Shown here: positions 52,311 to 61,537 of the stretch, piece after piece
How the letters are laid out: each line of letters begins with the position of its first letter
How positions within the stretch are numbered: the first letter of the stretch is position 1
Assembly (NCBI GenBank): GCA_965226945.1
Contig: OZ245717.1
Span: 1,302,001 to 1,366,000 of the forward strand
Direction of reading: 5' to 3'
Length of the DNA stretch: 64,000 bases
Source: SYLG01 sp965226945
Lineage (GTDB): Bacteria > Planctomycetota > Planctomycetia > Gemmatales > Gemmataceae
Notes under the pieces: model-generated
The model's database searches: none
Told to the model about the DNA's origin: nothing
What the model saw: the letters and a program-made list of their open reading frames with translations, nothing else
Made by a program: the position numbers and the translations under genes

Positions 52311-54482
52311 ATGAATACTGTTCGATTTCCACCATCCCTACCCCTGGATGATCCGTCGCTTTACATCAACCGGGAATTGAGTTGGCTCGAATTCAATCGC
52401 CGCGTCCTTGAGGAAGCCCGCGACCCGACCGTGCCGCTTTTGGAACGGTTGAAATTCCTGGCGATCACCGAGTCGAACCTTGATGAGTTCTTCATGGTTC
52501 GCGTGGGGGGCTTGCAGCAAAAGAAGCAGGCGGGGGTTGGGTTTGGCTCGGGCGCCGACCGAACTCCTGTGATCGTTCAGCTAGAAAAAATCGGCGCCAT
52601 TGTGCGCGAGTTGATCGAGGATATGCAGACCTGCCTCAACAAGGAGGTGCTGCCTGGGCTCATCGAACAGGGAATTACCCTGCGCAATCAGGAGGATTTG
52701 ACCAAGGCCGAACTCGATCATCTCGACCGGATCTTTCGCAGCCAGATTTTTCCGGTGCTCACACCGATGGCGATCGACCCGGGCCACCCCTTTCCCCACC
52801 TGCTCAACAAGTCGCTGAACCTGGTCGTTAAACTCAACCGCAAGCAATATTCCGAACCGATTTTCGCGGTGGTCCAGGTCCCTTCGGTACTCCCGCGGTT
52901 TTATGCGCTCAACGCGGAACCCGATGGCGCGAACCAGGTTTTCGCTCCGCTGGAGGCCGTGATCCGCCAGCACTTGCCGGAACTTTTCCCCGGAATGGAA
53001 ATCCTTTACAGCAGCGTTTTTCGGGTCACGCGCAATAGCGATTTCGAAATCGACGACGACGAAGTGGAAGATCTGCTCAAGGCGGTGGAAGAAGAGATCC
53101 GCAAGCGCCGCCGGGGAATGGCGGTGCGGTTGCAACTGGAGTCCAAGGCCCCGGCCGAAGTCGAGCGGTTCCTGGTGCAGGCGCTCGATCTGGACCCCAT
53201 GGAAGTGTTCCACATCCCCGGCCTGATCGACATGACCGGGCTTTTCCAAATTCATGGGCTGCCCGGATTCCCCAATCTCCGCGACCCGGCCTTTCATTCG
53301 CAGCCGGTCCACGAAATTGCCTCGGCTCCCAATATCTGGGAAGCGATTCGCAAGCGGGATATTCTCATTCACCACCCTTACGAATCGTTTCAACATGTCG
53401 TCGATTTCATCGAGGCCGCGGCCAACGACGACAAGGTGCTTGCCATCAAGCAGACGCTTTACCGCACCAGTAGCGATTCGCCCATCGTGCGCGCCTTGCA
53501 AAAGGCGGCGGACAACGGCAAGCAGGTGACGGCAGTGGTCGAGATCAAGGCGCGTCTCGACGAGGAGCGCAACATTCTCTGGGCCCGCGAACTGGAGAAA
53601 GTGGGCGTTCATGTCGTCTTTGGTTTCGTCGGCCTGAAAACCCACTGCAAGGTGGCGCTAGTCGTACGCCGCGAAGACGACGGCATTCGCCGCTATGTCC
53701 ACCTATCGACCGGCAATTACAACCCGCAGACCGCAAGGATTTACACCGACCTGGGTTACTTCACTTGCCGCGGCGATTTCTGCGAAGACGCCTCGGACAT
53801 TTTCAATTACCTGACCGGTTATTGCGAGCCGCCGCGCTGGCGCCAGCTGATAGTCGCTCCTTCCCGGCTGCAAAACTTCATGCTCGAGCGGATCAACCGG
53901 GAGGCGGAAAACCAGAAGGCAGGCAAGGAAGGCCGGATCATCGCGAAGATCAACGGCGTGCTCGAACCGGTGATCATTCAAGCCCTCTACCGCGCTTCAC
54001 AGGCCGGAGTGAAAATCGATCTGGTCTGCCGGGGAATCTGCGCCTTGCGGCCCGGCATCCCGGGAATCAGCGAAAACATTTCGGTCGTTTCGATCGTCGA
54101 CCGGTTTCTTGAACACACCCGCATCTTTTACTTTGGCAATGCGGGCTCTCCCGAGGTCTACATCGGTTCGGCCGACTGGATGGATCGCAACTTGAGCCGC
54201 CGCGTCGAAGTGGTGTTTCCCATCAACGAGCCTCGCTTGAAAAAGCGGGTGATCGAAGAGGTTCTGGCGTTGACCCTGGCCGACAATGTCAAGGCTCGCC
54301 GCCTTTTGCCCGATGGAAGTTACGAGCGGGTCAAAGCCGCGCCGGGAGAAGCCCCCGTGCGTAGCCAGGATCGCTTCTTGCAACTGGCCATGCCCACGGC
54401 GTCTGCCGACGCGGCCGGCTCCACCGATACACCCAAGCCGCGCCGAGGTTCCAAAACGGGACGCAAACGCACAACAGGTTAA
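52311..54482 (+). CDS. ppk1: Polyphosphate kinase 1
   Basis: 723 residues from ATG 52311, chosen for AAAGGA 7 bases upstream; the frame extends to 52236. It begins YINRELSWLEFNRRVLEEA and SNLDEFFMVRVGG (PPK N domain). The catalytic His lies in HLSTGNYNPQTARIYTD (about 464), with ARLDEERNILWARELEKVGVHV before it and GSADWMDRNLSRRVEVVFPI near the end. It makes polyphosphate reversibly from ATP. Length is normal. The C-terminus has a basic low-complexity tail (PRRGSKTGRKRTTG). Confidence 0.96.
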   Translation: MNTVRFPPSLPLDDPSLYINRELSWLEFNRRVLEEARDPTVPLLERLKFLAITESNLDEFFMVRVGGLQQKKQAGVGFGSGADRTPVIVQLEKIGAIVRELIEDMQTCLNKEVLPGLIEQGITLRNQEDLTKAELDHLDRIFRSQIFPVLTPMAIDPGHPFPHLLNKSLNLVVKLNRKQYSEPIFAVVQVPSVLPRFYALNAEPDGANQVFAPLEAVIRQHLPELFPGMEILYSSVFRVTRNSDFEIDDDEVEDLLKAVEEEIRKRRRGMAVRLQLESKAPAEVERFLVQALDLDPMEVFHIPGLIDMTGLFQIHGLPGFPNLRDPAFHSQPVHEIASAPNIWEAIRKRDILIHHPYESFQHVVDFIEAAANDDKVLAIKQTLYRTSSDSPIVRALQKAADNGKQVTAVVEIKARLDEERNILWARELEKVGVHVVFGFVGLKTHCKVALVVRREDDGIRRYVHLSTGNYNPQTARIYTDLGYFTCRGDFCEDASDIFNYLTGYCEPPRWRQLIVAPSRLQNFMLERINREAENQKAGKEGRIIAKINGVLEPVIIQALYRASQAGVKIDLVCRGICALRPGIPGISENISVVSIVDRFLEHTRIFYFGNAGSPEVYIGSADWMDRNLSRRVEVVFPINEPRLKKRVIEEVLALTLADNVKARRLLPDGSYERVKAAPGEAPVRSQDRFLQLAMPTASADAAGSTDTPKPRRGSKTGRKRTTG

Positions 54483-54539
54483 ATCCCAGGCGGGCGATTC
54501 AATCCCAGGCGGGCGATTCAATCCCAGGCGGGCGGTTCA
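54483..54539. repeat. Three 19-bp tandem repeats
   Basis: The unit AATCCCAGGCGGGCGATTC occurs three times directly after the ppk1 stop; the third has one change (GGTTC). It lies just upstream of the nucleotidyltransferase gene at 54560. It is a slippage-prone spacer that could vary between strains. Confidence 0.9.
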
Positions 54540-54559
54540 AGCACAGGAAAAATGACTCC

Positions 54560-55258
54560 ATGGATGCGGTGATTCTCGCGGCGGGTTTGGGGACCCGCCT
54601 CAGGCCTCATACTCTCTCGACGCCCAAACCAATGCTCAAGGTTCAGGGCCGCCCCATTCTCGACTGGATCGTGGCGGCGCTGCCTTCCACGATCGATCGC
54701 TTGTTCGTGGTCACGCACTACCTGCGCGAACAGGTCGCCGATTATGTGAAAACCCAGCGCCACATTCCCGAGGCGCATGAGGTTTTTCAAGAAACTCCGC
54801 AAGGCACGGGCCACGCCATCCAAAGTTGTTTGAGCCATTTGCGATCCGACATGGTGCTGGTGCTCAATGGCGACGATCTATTTGGCGCGGCCGACATCGG
54901 CACGCTGGCCAAGGGCGGCCCCGGAGTGCTTTGCAAGGCGGTCGATACGCCTGAGAAATTCGGCATTGCCTTCGCCAGGCCGGACGGCACGCTGGAAAGA
55001 CTCGTGGAAAAGCCAAAACTCACCGGCACCCATCTGGCCAACACGGGCGGCTATGTCTTCCCGCTGGAAGTGCTCAAGAAGCCCTTGCAACTTTCGCCGC
55101 GAGGCGAATACGAAATCACCGATTTCGTGAACATGGCGATTGCATCGGGTCCGGTGCGAATCGTTCAGGCCTCGTTCTGGCACCCGGTCGGCAACCAGGA
55201 AAGCTGGGACGCCGCGCAGCAGCTCGATCTGTCGCAGTGCAAAAAGACAGGGGCGTGA
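54560..55258 (+). CDS. Sugar-phosphate nucleotidyltransferase
   Basis: 232 residues. The N-terminal signature MDAVILAAGLGTRLRPHTLS with TPKPMLKV (GlmU/RmlA-type NTP binding), VLNGDDLF (metal Asp) and VEKPK are all present. It lacks the left-handed beta helix of GlmU, so it is a pyrophosphorylase domain only, probably making a nucleotide sugar for cell-envelope glycans. It follows ppk1 on the same strand by 77 bases. Confidence 0.9.
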   Translation: MDAVILAAGLGTRLRPHTLSTPKPMLKVQGRPILDWIVAALPSTIDRLFVVTHYLREQVADYVKTQRHIPEAHEVFQETPQGTGHAIQSCLSHLRSDMVLVLNGDDLFGAADIGTLAKGGPGVLCKAVDTPEKFGIAFARPDGTLERLVEKPKLTGTHLANTGGYVFPLEVLKKPLQLSPRGEYEITDFVNMAIASGPVRIVQASFWHPVGNQESWDAAQQLDLSQCKKTGA

Positions 55259-55470
55259 GGTCTCCCGTCGCGGGAAGCTCAAAAATACAAAATGCATTTC
55301 TCACGCAAAGTCGCGGAAAGAAAAGCGCATTCCAAGGCATGGGGACGAAGCCAGCAGTGCGTTGATCAGGCGGTGGAGCGTTCAGAGATTCCCGTCCCGG
55401 CCTTCAGACTTCCCTCTTGTTCTTCTCCGCGACTGCGCGTCTGCGCGTGAAAATCTTTTCCCTCAACCCC
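55259..55470. repeat. Intergenic region with imperfect inverted CGC-rich repeat
   Basis: About 210 bases between convergent genes. TTTCTCACGCAAAGTCGCGGAAAG near 55298-55322 resembles the reverse complement of a stretch near 55425-55456 (CTCCGCGACTGCGCGTCTGCGCGTGAAAAT). Such CACGCAGACGC-type repeats are common between genes in several phyla. No gene was seen. Confidence 0.4.
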
Positions 55471-56115
55471 TCAGACCAAAAAAGGGTTCTCTTTCTTCTC
55501 GCGGCCAATGGTCGTGACCGGACCGTGTCCGGGGTAGACCACGGTGGTTTCCGGCAACGGATAAAGCTTCGTTTTGATTCCGGAAATCAGTTGCTCATGG
55601 CTGCCGCCGGGAAAATCGGTGCGGCCGATGCCGTCGCGAAAGAGGACATCGCCGCCCAAAAGAATCGGTTTCGGTTCGCGCAAAACAAATACGACATGAC
55701 CCGGACTGTGACCGGGCAGGTCGAGCACCTCAAACGTCATCCCCGCCGCCGCGATCGTGTCGCCTTCGCTCACCAGTTCGTCCGCGGGGGGACTGACCAG
55801 CGGGAACCCATAGCCCTGGCTCAGGTTCAACCGGGCATCGGTGAGCATCGGAGCATCGCCTTTGCCTATGATCAACCGGGCTTCAGGAAAGGCATCCTTC
55901 ATCGCCTGGTTGCCCGCGATGTGGTCGGCGTGACCATGCGTGTTGAGGATGTGGGTCAGGCGCAATCCCTGATTCTGTAAAATTTCCAAAATCGAATCTG
56001 GGTCGAGGCCAGGATCTACTACAACCGCTATAGACCCCCCATTCCTCCAGAGGATGTACGCATTTTCCTCGAAAAGAGGGGAAACTACGACCTGAATCTG
56101 GACGGAATCTGCCAT
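55471..56115 (-). CDS. MBL-fold metallohydrolase (glyoxalase II-like)
   Basis: 214 residues. The metal-binding signature NTHGHADHIAGN (His 60, His 62, Asp 64, His 65) is followed by LPGHSPGHVVFV (third ligand His) and a terminal VYPGHGPVTTI. Length and motifs match the small hydroxyacylglutathione-hydrolase-like group, cytosolic thioester or related hydrolases. The true substrate is unknown. It is divergent from the DUF1571 gene. Confidence 0.92.
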   Translation of the reverse strand: MADSVQIQVVVSPLFEENAYILWRNGGSIAVVVDPGLDPDSILEILQNQGLRLTHILNTHGHADHIAGNQAMKDAFPEARLIIGKGDAPMLTDARLNLSQGYGFPLVSPPADELVSEGDTIAAAGMTFEVLDLPGHSPGHVVFVLREPKPILLGGDVLFRDGIGRTDFPGGSHEQLISGIKTKLYPLPETTVVYPGHGPVTTIGREKKENPFLV

Positions 56116-56222
56116 TCGGTTCTTTCCCTGACGATTCTTGAGGAAAACTTGGGTGGAGTTCTGCGGGCCAAGTCGTTATTTTGCGCAATGGGTCCAAGAC
56201 CGCCAGAGGGGGAGCCTAGACG

Positions 56223-57068
56223 ATGAACCATCGAACCTTTGAAGCCGGCCGCCAAAGAGGAACCCTCGCGTGGAATGCCGCCTGGGGCGGAATTCTGGGG
56301 GTCGCCCTGTTGAGCGGTGCCGGATTCTGGGCCGAAACGGTCGATCCTCCCGTTGCCGGGGCACCGGAACTCAAGGATCATCATCCCGAACATCCCGACG
56401 AAGTCGACCGCGAGAAGGCCCTGGCTATCCTCAAGAGAGCCACTTCGGAGCTCGCGAAGATCACCGATTATCGTTGCGATCTGCGCAAGCGTGAACGCCT
56501 GCAAGGCAAGATGGGCGCCGAACAGTCCATTCTTCTCACCGTGAATTGCGAACCGTTCATGGTGCATATGGCCTGGAAAGAACCTCGCTCCTTCACCGGC
56601 CAGGAAGTGATTTTCCAGGCCGGGCTCAACGACGGGCGGATGAAGGCCAAGTCGGCCGGTCTTCTGGGAAATCTTGGTTTCATTTCCCTGGCGCTCGACG
56701 ATCCGAAGGCCAAAGCCACCAGCCGCCATGGCATTGACGAAGCGGGCTTTCGTGCCTTGCTCAACCGGCTGGAGCGAAGTTGGAACCACTGGGACGACCA
56801 GTTTTTCACCACGGTGCGCGTGAGCGATACCGAAGTCGATGGCAAGACCTGCCAGACGATCGATGTCGTGCAGGATCCCGAAAGCCGCGATGAAAATGAA
56901 TTTGCACGAACCGTCGTCTCCTTCGCGGCCGACACCGGCTTCCCGGTGCGTATCGACCTGTTCGGCTGGAGCGAGGACGGCGAATCGGTGGGCGAAATTC
57001 TGGAATCCTATCAATATTCGCGACTGGAACTGAACCCCGGCATCCCGGTCGCCTTCTACAAAAAATAG
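56223..57068 (+). CDS. DUF1571 family exported protein
   Basis: 281 residues. An N-terminal hydrophobic segment (GILGVALLSGAGFWA) acts as signal or anchor. The body has ITDYRCDLRKRERLQGKMG, the MVHMAWKEPRSFTGQEVIF motif and a final GESVGEILESYQYSRLELNPGIP; these match DUF1571, found mainly in planctomycetes and thought to resemble LolA/LolB-like lipoprotein-carrier folds. It probably acts in the envelope. No operon partner is evident. Confidence 0.85.
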   Translation: MNHRTFEAGRQRGTLAWNAAWGGILGVALLSGAGFWAETVDPPVAGAPELKDHHPEHPDEVDREKALAILKRATSELAKITDYRCDLRKRERLQGKMGAEQSILLTVNCEPFMVHMAWKEPRSFTGQEVIFQAGLNDGRMKAKSAGLLGNLGFISLALDDPKAKATSRHGIDEAGFRALLNRLERSWNHWDDQFFTTVRVSDTEVDGKTCQTIDVVQDPESRDENEFARTVVSFAADTGFPVRIDLFGWSEDGESVGEILESYQYSRLELNPGIPVAFYKK

Positions 57069-57125
57069 ATCGCACTTTGGGTTAGAACAATCGTCGCGCA
57101 TTCACGAGAATAACCGTGAACAACA

Positions 57126-57180
57126 AAGGAAGACCCGAGGACGGGCGGCCAAGGCCGCCCGGCTTCGGGTTTCGTATTGA
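57126..57180 (+). terminator. Hairpin after DUF1571 gene
   Basis: GGGCGGCC-aa-GGCCGCCC forms a strong inner stem (about 57143-57160), extended by ACCCGA...TTCGGGT. The T-run is weak (TTTCGTATT), so termination is probable but not certain. Confidence 0.6.
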
Positions 57181-57183
57181 ACG

Positions 57184-57759
57184 ATGGCATTAACCAAAAA
57201 AACTACGGATTTTGCGATGGCACAAGCGCGCGATCGGCTGCGGGAACTGTTTGCTTCCCGCGCCATTCTCCATGGCGATTTCACCCTAGCTTCGGGTAAG
57301 AAAAGCTCCTTCTATATCAACAGCAAACTCGTGCTGTTTCACGGCGAATCCTCGGCCCTCATCGGCGCCTGCCTGCACGAATTGACCAAGGACCTCGACA
57401 TCCAGGCGGCGGGCGGCCTGGAAGTGGGCGCCCTGCCCCTCGTCACCGCGCTGACCATGACTCGGCACCAGGCGGGGGATTCGCCGATCGAAGGATTTTT
57501 CGTGCGCAAACAAGTCAAGGATCATGGTTCCAAACAACGCGTGGAAGGGGTGTTGCCGCCAGGCGCCAGGGTCGTGATTGTCGACGATGTGCTCACGACC
57601 GGCGGCAGTGCCCAGCAGGCCGTGGAAATCGTGGAACAAGCCGGCGCCAAGGTGGTCGCGGTCGTATGCCTGGTGGATCGTCAGGCCGGCGCCCGCGAGC
57701 TGTTCGAGCCGAAATATGCTTTCCGCTCGATTTTCACACTGAAGGATTTTGGCCTGTAG
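57184..57759 (+). CDS. pyrE: Orotate phosphoribosyltransferase
   Basis: 191 residues from ATG 57184; a second ATG at 57217 may be the real start. Motifs: LASGKKSSFYINSK near the N-terminus, the flexible loop FVRKQVKDHGSKQRVEG and the PRPP-binding VVIVDDVLTTGGSAQQAVE. It converts orotate and PRPP to orotidine monophosphate in pyrimidine synthesis. Normal length. Convergent with tatD, 5 bases apart. Confidence 0.93.
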   Translation: MALTKKTTDFAMAQARDRLRELFASRAILHGDFTLASGKKSSFYINSKLVLFHGESSALIGACLHELTKDLDIQAAGGLEVGALPLVTALTMTRHQAGDSPIEGFFVRKQVKDHGSKQRVEGVLPPGARVVIVDDVLTTGGSAQQAVEIVEQAGAKVVAVVCLVDRQAGARELFEPKYAFRSIFTLKDFGL

Positions 57760-57764
57760 TCCTT

Positions 57765-58559
57765 TCAGCGGGTCAGTCCAAACAATTTGCCCGCGTTGCG
57801 CGCGGTGATTTCCATCACCTCGCCGGCATTCTTCGACCAGAGCCTGGCCAGTTCCATGGCGGTGAAGGCGACATAGGCCGGTTCGTTGCGTTTCCCCCGT
57901 TTGGGCACCGGCGCCAGGTAGGGGGCGTCGGTTTCCACCATGACCCGATGGTGGGGAAGGCGCCCCGCGACATCGCGCAACGCCTGCGCGTTCTTGTAGG
58001 TCAAAACGCCTGAAAAACTGAGCATCAACCCAAGCTCGAGGCAGACATCGGCAAAGGCCGTATCTCCACTGAAACTGTGCATGACGCCGCGGACCGGCCC
58101 TTTGAGCGCCCACTGGGTCTTGAGGAAAGCGACCATCTCCTCCACGCAATCGCGGCAGTGGATGATCACGGGCAGATCGAGTTCGCGGGCCAAATCGAGA
58201 TGCCTTGCGAAGTAGTCTTCCTGCATCTCGAAGGGCGTATCGTGCCAGTGTTGATCCAGGCCGGTTTCCCCCACCGCCACGGCCCGTTTGTCGCGTAAGA
58301 GGCCGGCCACCGCTTCCCAGGCTCCGGGCGGTTCCTTGGCCGCATGATTGGGGTGAATGCCAGCGGTGGGATGCACGCGCACGGGGTCAGACGGAACTCC
58401 CCCCGGTCGAAATCGCTCGGCCAGATTTTTGCTGGACGCGGCGTCGACGGCCACGGCCACGATGTCGGTGACCCCAGCCGCTTTGGCCGCTTGCAGTACC
58501 TCGGGCCAGGCGTTTTTCAGTTGATCGTCATCCAGATGGCAATGCGTGTCAATGAGCAT
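57765..58559 (-). CDS. TatD-family metal-dependent DNase/hydrolase
   Basis: 264 residues. The N-terminal LIDTHCHLDD gives the HxH metal ligands; GIHPNHA, VGETGLDQHW (Glu ligand), LPVIIHCRD, MHSFSGD and METDAPYLAPVPKRGKRNEP complete the TatD signature set. Cytosolic 3'-5' exonuclease/deacylase-type hydrolase of DNA quality control. The region upstream leads to the NuoM-like gene on the same strand, 45 bases away, so the two may be co-transcribed. Confidence 0.95.
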   Translation of the reverse strand: MLIDTHCHLDDDQLKNAWPEVLQAAKAAGVTDIVAVAVDAASSKNLAERFRPGGVPSDPVRVHPTAGIHPNHAAKEPPGAWEAVAGLLRDKRAVAVGETGLDQHWHDTPFEMQEDYFARHLDLARELDLPVIIHCRDCVEEMVAFLKTQWALKGPVRGVMHSFSGDTAFADVCLELGLMLSFSGVLTYKNAQALRDVAGRLPHHRVMVETDAPYLAPVPKRGKRNEPAYVAFTAMELARLWSKNAGEVMEITARNAGKLFGLTR

Positions 58560-58604
58560 GGGGCAATGGGCTCGGTGCTTGGCTTGAACGCCAACGTGTC
58601 GGTG

Positions 58605-60551
58605 TCAGCGCGAGGTCGAATGGGTTGCCGCGCGAATCCGCTCGGCCTTGGCGGTCGCGCCCGGTTCCATCCAGTTTAAAACGAGCGTGGGATAAACGCC
58701 TCCCGCCAATAGCAAAAGAAAGATCCCAGTCGATGCGAGCAAGGCAGAAACCGGGTAAGGAGCGGGCGGATCGATACCGCTTCCAGGCAAGGGCGCCTGC
58801 GAGGGTAACGCCGGCTTGAGAAAAAGACCGATCCAGCCGATGGCCACCCAGGCTCCATAAGCCAGTCCGGCGAAAAAGAGGAGCATGGCCATGGTATGCT
58901 CGCCCGCCAGACCCAGTCCGGCCATGAACCAGCCAATGAAGGGTGCCAGCCCAGGCAAGCCCGCAATCGCAAGCAAGCCCAGGGAAAGGGCCAATACCGC
59001 TCTCGGGGAACGGGCCCAGGAGCCTTCGAAGGACTTCCAGTCCGGCCCCATGAACAGGACGCCCAACAACAAAAGCGCCAGCGACAGGATCGCGGCCCCG
59101 CCCAGGTATTCGGTGCCCGATGCGCCCCACCACCAACCCGAAGTCGATGTGCTCGATCCGAACAAGGGGATCAGGCCGGTAAACAATGCGAATAGCGGCA
59201 CACAGGCGATCATGCCGAGCGCCTTCTGCGGGTTGGGCTGACTGCTCGCGGCATTCCAGGTCAAAAAGGCGCCCGCGGCACCCACCCAGAGCACCCAGCC
59301 TGAAAGCTGGCTGACAATGCCAAGAGGAGCCAGGGGCATGGCCACGCGAGTCAACAGGTCCCAGGCCAGCGCAAGTCCGGTGCAAGCCACCGGCAAGGCG
59401 AGCGCCGGCGGAGTGGTTGCGAGCAGTTCGATCCAAAGGCCGGTGAAAGGCGGCATGCCGAGCATGAGCCAGGCCGCGGCCAAAAGAATCAGGAACAGGA
59501 GGGTCTGGGCTTGGTAACCGCTGGGCGGATGGGCCAGGGCCTCGACGGCCCGGCCTTGCTCCAGGATGATTCCCTGTTCGATCTGCTCTTTCGTTAACCC
59601 CGGAACCATCGGCCGGCGCAGCGCAGCACCCTTGGGGTTGGCAAGGTCGGCCTGCCACTGCTTCAACCGCTCGACCGTCAACAGCCCGCTGACTTCCTCA
59701 ACCGGCTTTTGTGCCCAGTGCGTTTCCAGCTCGGCCAGAGCCAGCCGCTGAAGCGTGGGAAATTCAAGCGTATGGACCGGATTGGCTTTCCATTGTGCCG
59801 GGTTCGTTGCACCACCGGGTGGCGCCAAAGTCTGCAAAATGTCCGGCGCGCTCACGGGGCGCACATTCCAGGTAAATGCCAGACCCGCCGACCCGGCCAA
59901 AAGTGCCAGCGTGCCGATCATCCACAGGCTCAATCTGCCAAGCGACCCTTCATGGCCATGCGCGAACGGTTCCTGGTTGCGCGCTTCCAAAATGGCGAGG
60001 CCCAGATTCAGTCCCAAGAGCCCCCATCCCAGGCAAAGGCTCAAGAAATCACTGGCAAACAAAACCAGGTGCGACGCGGCCTGCAGCACGAGTAATAAAC
60101 CGACAAACCGCGGGCTCATCCCACCCCGGGCAAAGCTGATCATCCCGGCCGCGATATAGACCACCCCCAGGCACATCGCCAACCACAAATTGCTTTCATC
60201 GATCGTCCACAAAAGGGAGATTGCCGGGTTCTTCAGCCAGTTGACCCGGACAATCCAGTCGTCGTGCGGGCGAACGGCGTAGTCGGGCAGCAGGTCGAGC
60301 CTTTCCATCCGCGCCGCAAGCGACCCCAGCCAGCGACTCGATTCATCCGCCATGACCCCCCAACGTTCGATCGTGTCGTAACGAAACTGGATCATGATCC
60401 CTATGAGGAGTCCCAGCACAAAAGTCTGGGAGATAAGCGCTCCCCAGCGCGAGGGCTCCGCCAGCTTCCTGGGCACCAAAGCGAGCAGGCAACCGAGCAC
60501 GAGCGGGCAAATGACGGCCGCTGCCATCCACAAAAGGTCGGTTTCAATCAT
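58605..60551 (-). CDS. Divergent NuoM/Mrp-antiporter-like membrane protein
   Basis: 648 residues with about 13-14 membrane helices. The C-terminal part (LAIAGLPGLAPFIGWFMAGLGLAGEHTMA) and the middle (FVGLLLVLQAASHLVLFASDFLSLCLGWGLLGL) resemble the proton-conducting subunits NuoL/M/N and MrpD. The position that in NuoM holds the key Glu (WE in TM5) reads GWGLLG, so the classic proton site appears lost. A 120-residue soluble insertion (TLAPPGGATNPAQW to AHPPSGYQ) is unusual. No other complex I gene is nearby. Function unknown. Confidence 0.7.
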   Translation of the reverse strand: MIETDLLWMAAAVICPLVLGCLLALVPRKLAEPSRWGALISQTFVLGLLIGIMIQFRYDTIERWGVMADESSRWLGSLAARMERLDLLPDYAVRPHDDWIVRVNWLKNPAISLLWTIDESNLWLAMCLGVVYIAAGMISFARGGMSPRFVGLLLVLQAASHLVLFASDFLSLCLGWGLLGLNLGLAILEARNQEPFAHGHEGSLGRLSLWMIGTLALLAGSAGLAFTWNVRPVSAPDILQTLAPPGGATNPAQWKANPVHTLEFPTLQRLALAELETHWAQKPVEEVSGLLTVERLKQWQADLANPKGAALRRPMVPGLTKEQIEQGIILEQGRAVEALAHPPSGYQAQTLLFLILLAAAWLMLGMPPFTGLWIELLATTPPALALPVACTGLALAWDLLTRVAMPLAPLGIVSQLSGWVLWVGAAGAFLTWNAASSQPNPQKALGMIACVPLFALFTGLIPLFGSSTSTSGWWWGASGTEYLGGAAILSLALLLLGVLFMGPDWKSFEGSWARSPRAVLALSLGLLAIAGLPGLAPFIGWFMAGLGLAGEHTMAMLLFFAGLAYGAWVAIGWIGLFLKPALPSQAPLPGSGIDPPAPYPVSALLASTGIFLLLLAGGVYPTLVLNWMEPGATAKAERIRAATHSTSR

Positions 60552-60931
60552 GATGAAGAAGATTCCTTACCCTTTGCCGCTACTCAAAGTCGTTGCCGTG
60601 CTCAACCCGCAATGGAGTCCGACATCAGGGATTTCGCTTGAGCCCATTTGGGGCGGCCGGTCGATATCAACAGCACGGCCCCAAGACCTACCCAGCATCC
60701 TCCCAGGGCGGTAGGTTACTTCGACTGGGGCTTCAGGGACAAGGTGGAGCCACGGAAATCGGGCGGAACGACAAAGGATGGGCGATGAGGGCATTCTGGG
60801 CAAATTCGACAGCCCTACGCTTACGCCTGCCAGGCGGCGGGTTCGCGGGCTACCCCGGCCGGGGCGCACCTCCTGTTCAGTGGCCAGGCCGATGGCCTCA
60901 CCGCCCCCCGCTCTTGCGTCAATTGGCAACC

Positions 60932-61537
60932 ATGGGCGACGCCTTTGCGGGCTCCGAAAAGCCCGCCGCGGGAAAGCGCTCGTCCCGATTGATGACGCTT
61001 GAAGCCATTTTGTTTGCCGCCACGGAATCGCTTTCGCTCGAATCGATCGCCGCGATTTCCGGCCTGGTCCGGGATGACCTGGAACCGCTGCTTGGCGAAT
61101 TGCAAAAAGCGTTCGATGAAGAAGAGAGCGCACTGACCATCAGTCGCCAGGGAGGCGGCTACCGGCTGGTGACTCGGCCCGAATTTCATCCGTGGCTGGT
61201 GCGCGCCGGTCTCGCCGCGGAAGCGCCGCCCCTTGCCGAGCCTCTTGCCGAAGCCCTGGCCGTCGTCGCCTACCGCCAGCCCGTCACACGGGCCGAAATC
61301 GACGAACTGCGCGGCAGCCCTTCGGCCGACCTGATCAGGCAGTTGCTTGAGCGGCGGCTCATCCGCCTGGCTGGGCGGCAAAAAACGCTGGGCCGCCCGG
61401 CGGTTTATCGCACCACGCGCCAATTTCTCGAATGGACCGGCCTTGGCCAACTGGGCGACCTGCCCCCGGTCGAGGGGATCGAACGCCGCGAGAATCCAGC
61501 AAATTCGGCTTCATCCGCAGGTTCCTCGGCACCATGA
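60932..61537 (+). CDS. scpB: Segregation and condensation protein B homologue
   Basis: 201 residues from ATG 60932; an earlier in-frame ATG at 60785 has a better ribosome site (AAAGGA) but adds 49 unlikely Pro/Arg/Gly-rich residues. Two winged-helix halves are visible: LEAILFAATESLSLESIAAI with ISRQGGGYRLVTRPEF, and ALAVVAYRQPVTRAEIDELRG with LLERRLIRLAGRQKTLGRPAVYRTT, the ScpB hallmark. ScpB works with ScpA and SMC in chromosome condensation. No scpA lies beside it. The ATGA stop-start overlap couples it to truD. Confidence 0.9.
   Translation: MGDAFAGSEKPAAGKRSSRLMTLEAILFAATESLSLESIAAISGLVRDDLEPLLGELQKAFDEEESALTISRQGGGYRLVTRPEFHPWLVRAGLAAEAPPLAEPLAEALAVVAYRQPVTRAEIDELRGSPSADLIRQLLERRLIRLAGRQKTLGRPAVYRTTRQFLEWTGLGQLGDLPPVEGIERRENPANSASSAGSSAP

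Noticed and set aside
52581..53645. Minus-strand frame of 354 codons within ppk1
   Set aside because: Shadow of the conserved polyphosphate kinase gene.
56085..57101. Minus-strand frame of 338 codons opposite the DUF1571 gene
   Set aside because: The plus strand has a signal peptide and DUF1571 motifs; the minus frame has none.
58549..59658. Minus-strand frame of 369 codons
   Set aside because: Lies in another phase of the NuoM-like gene; Arg/Gly/Pro-rich, without hydrophobic pattern.
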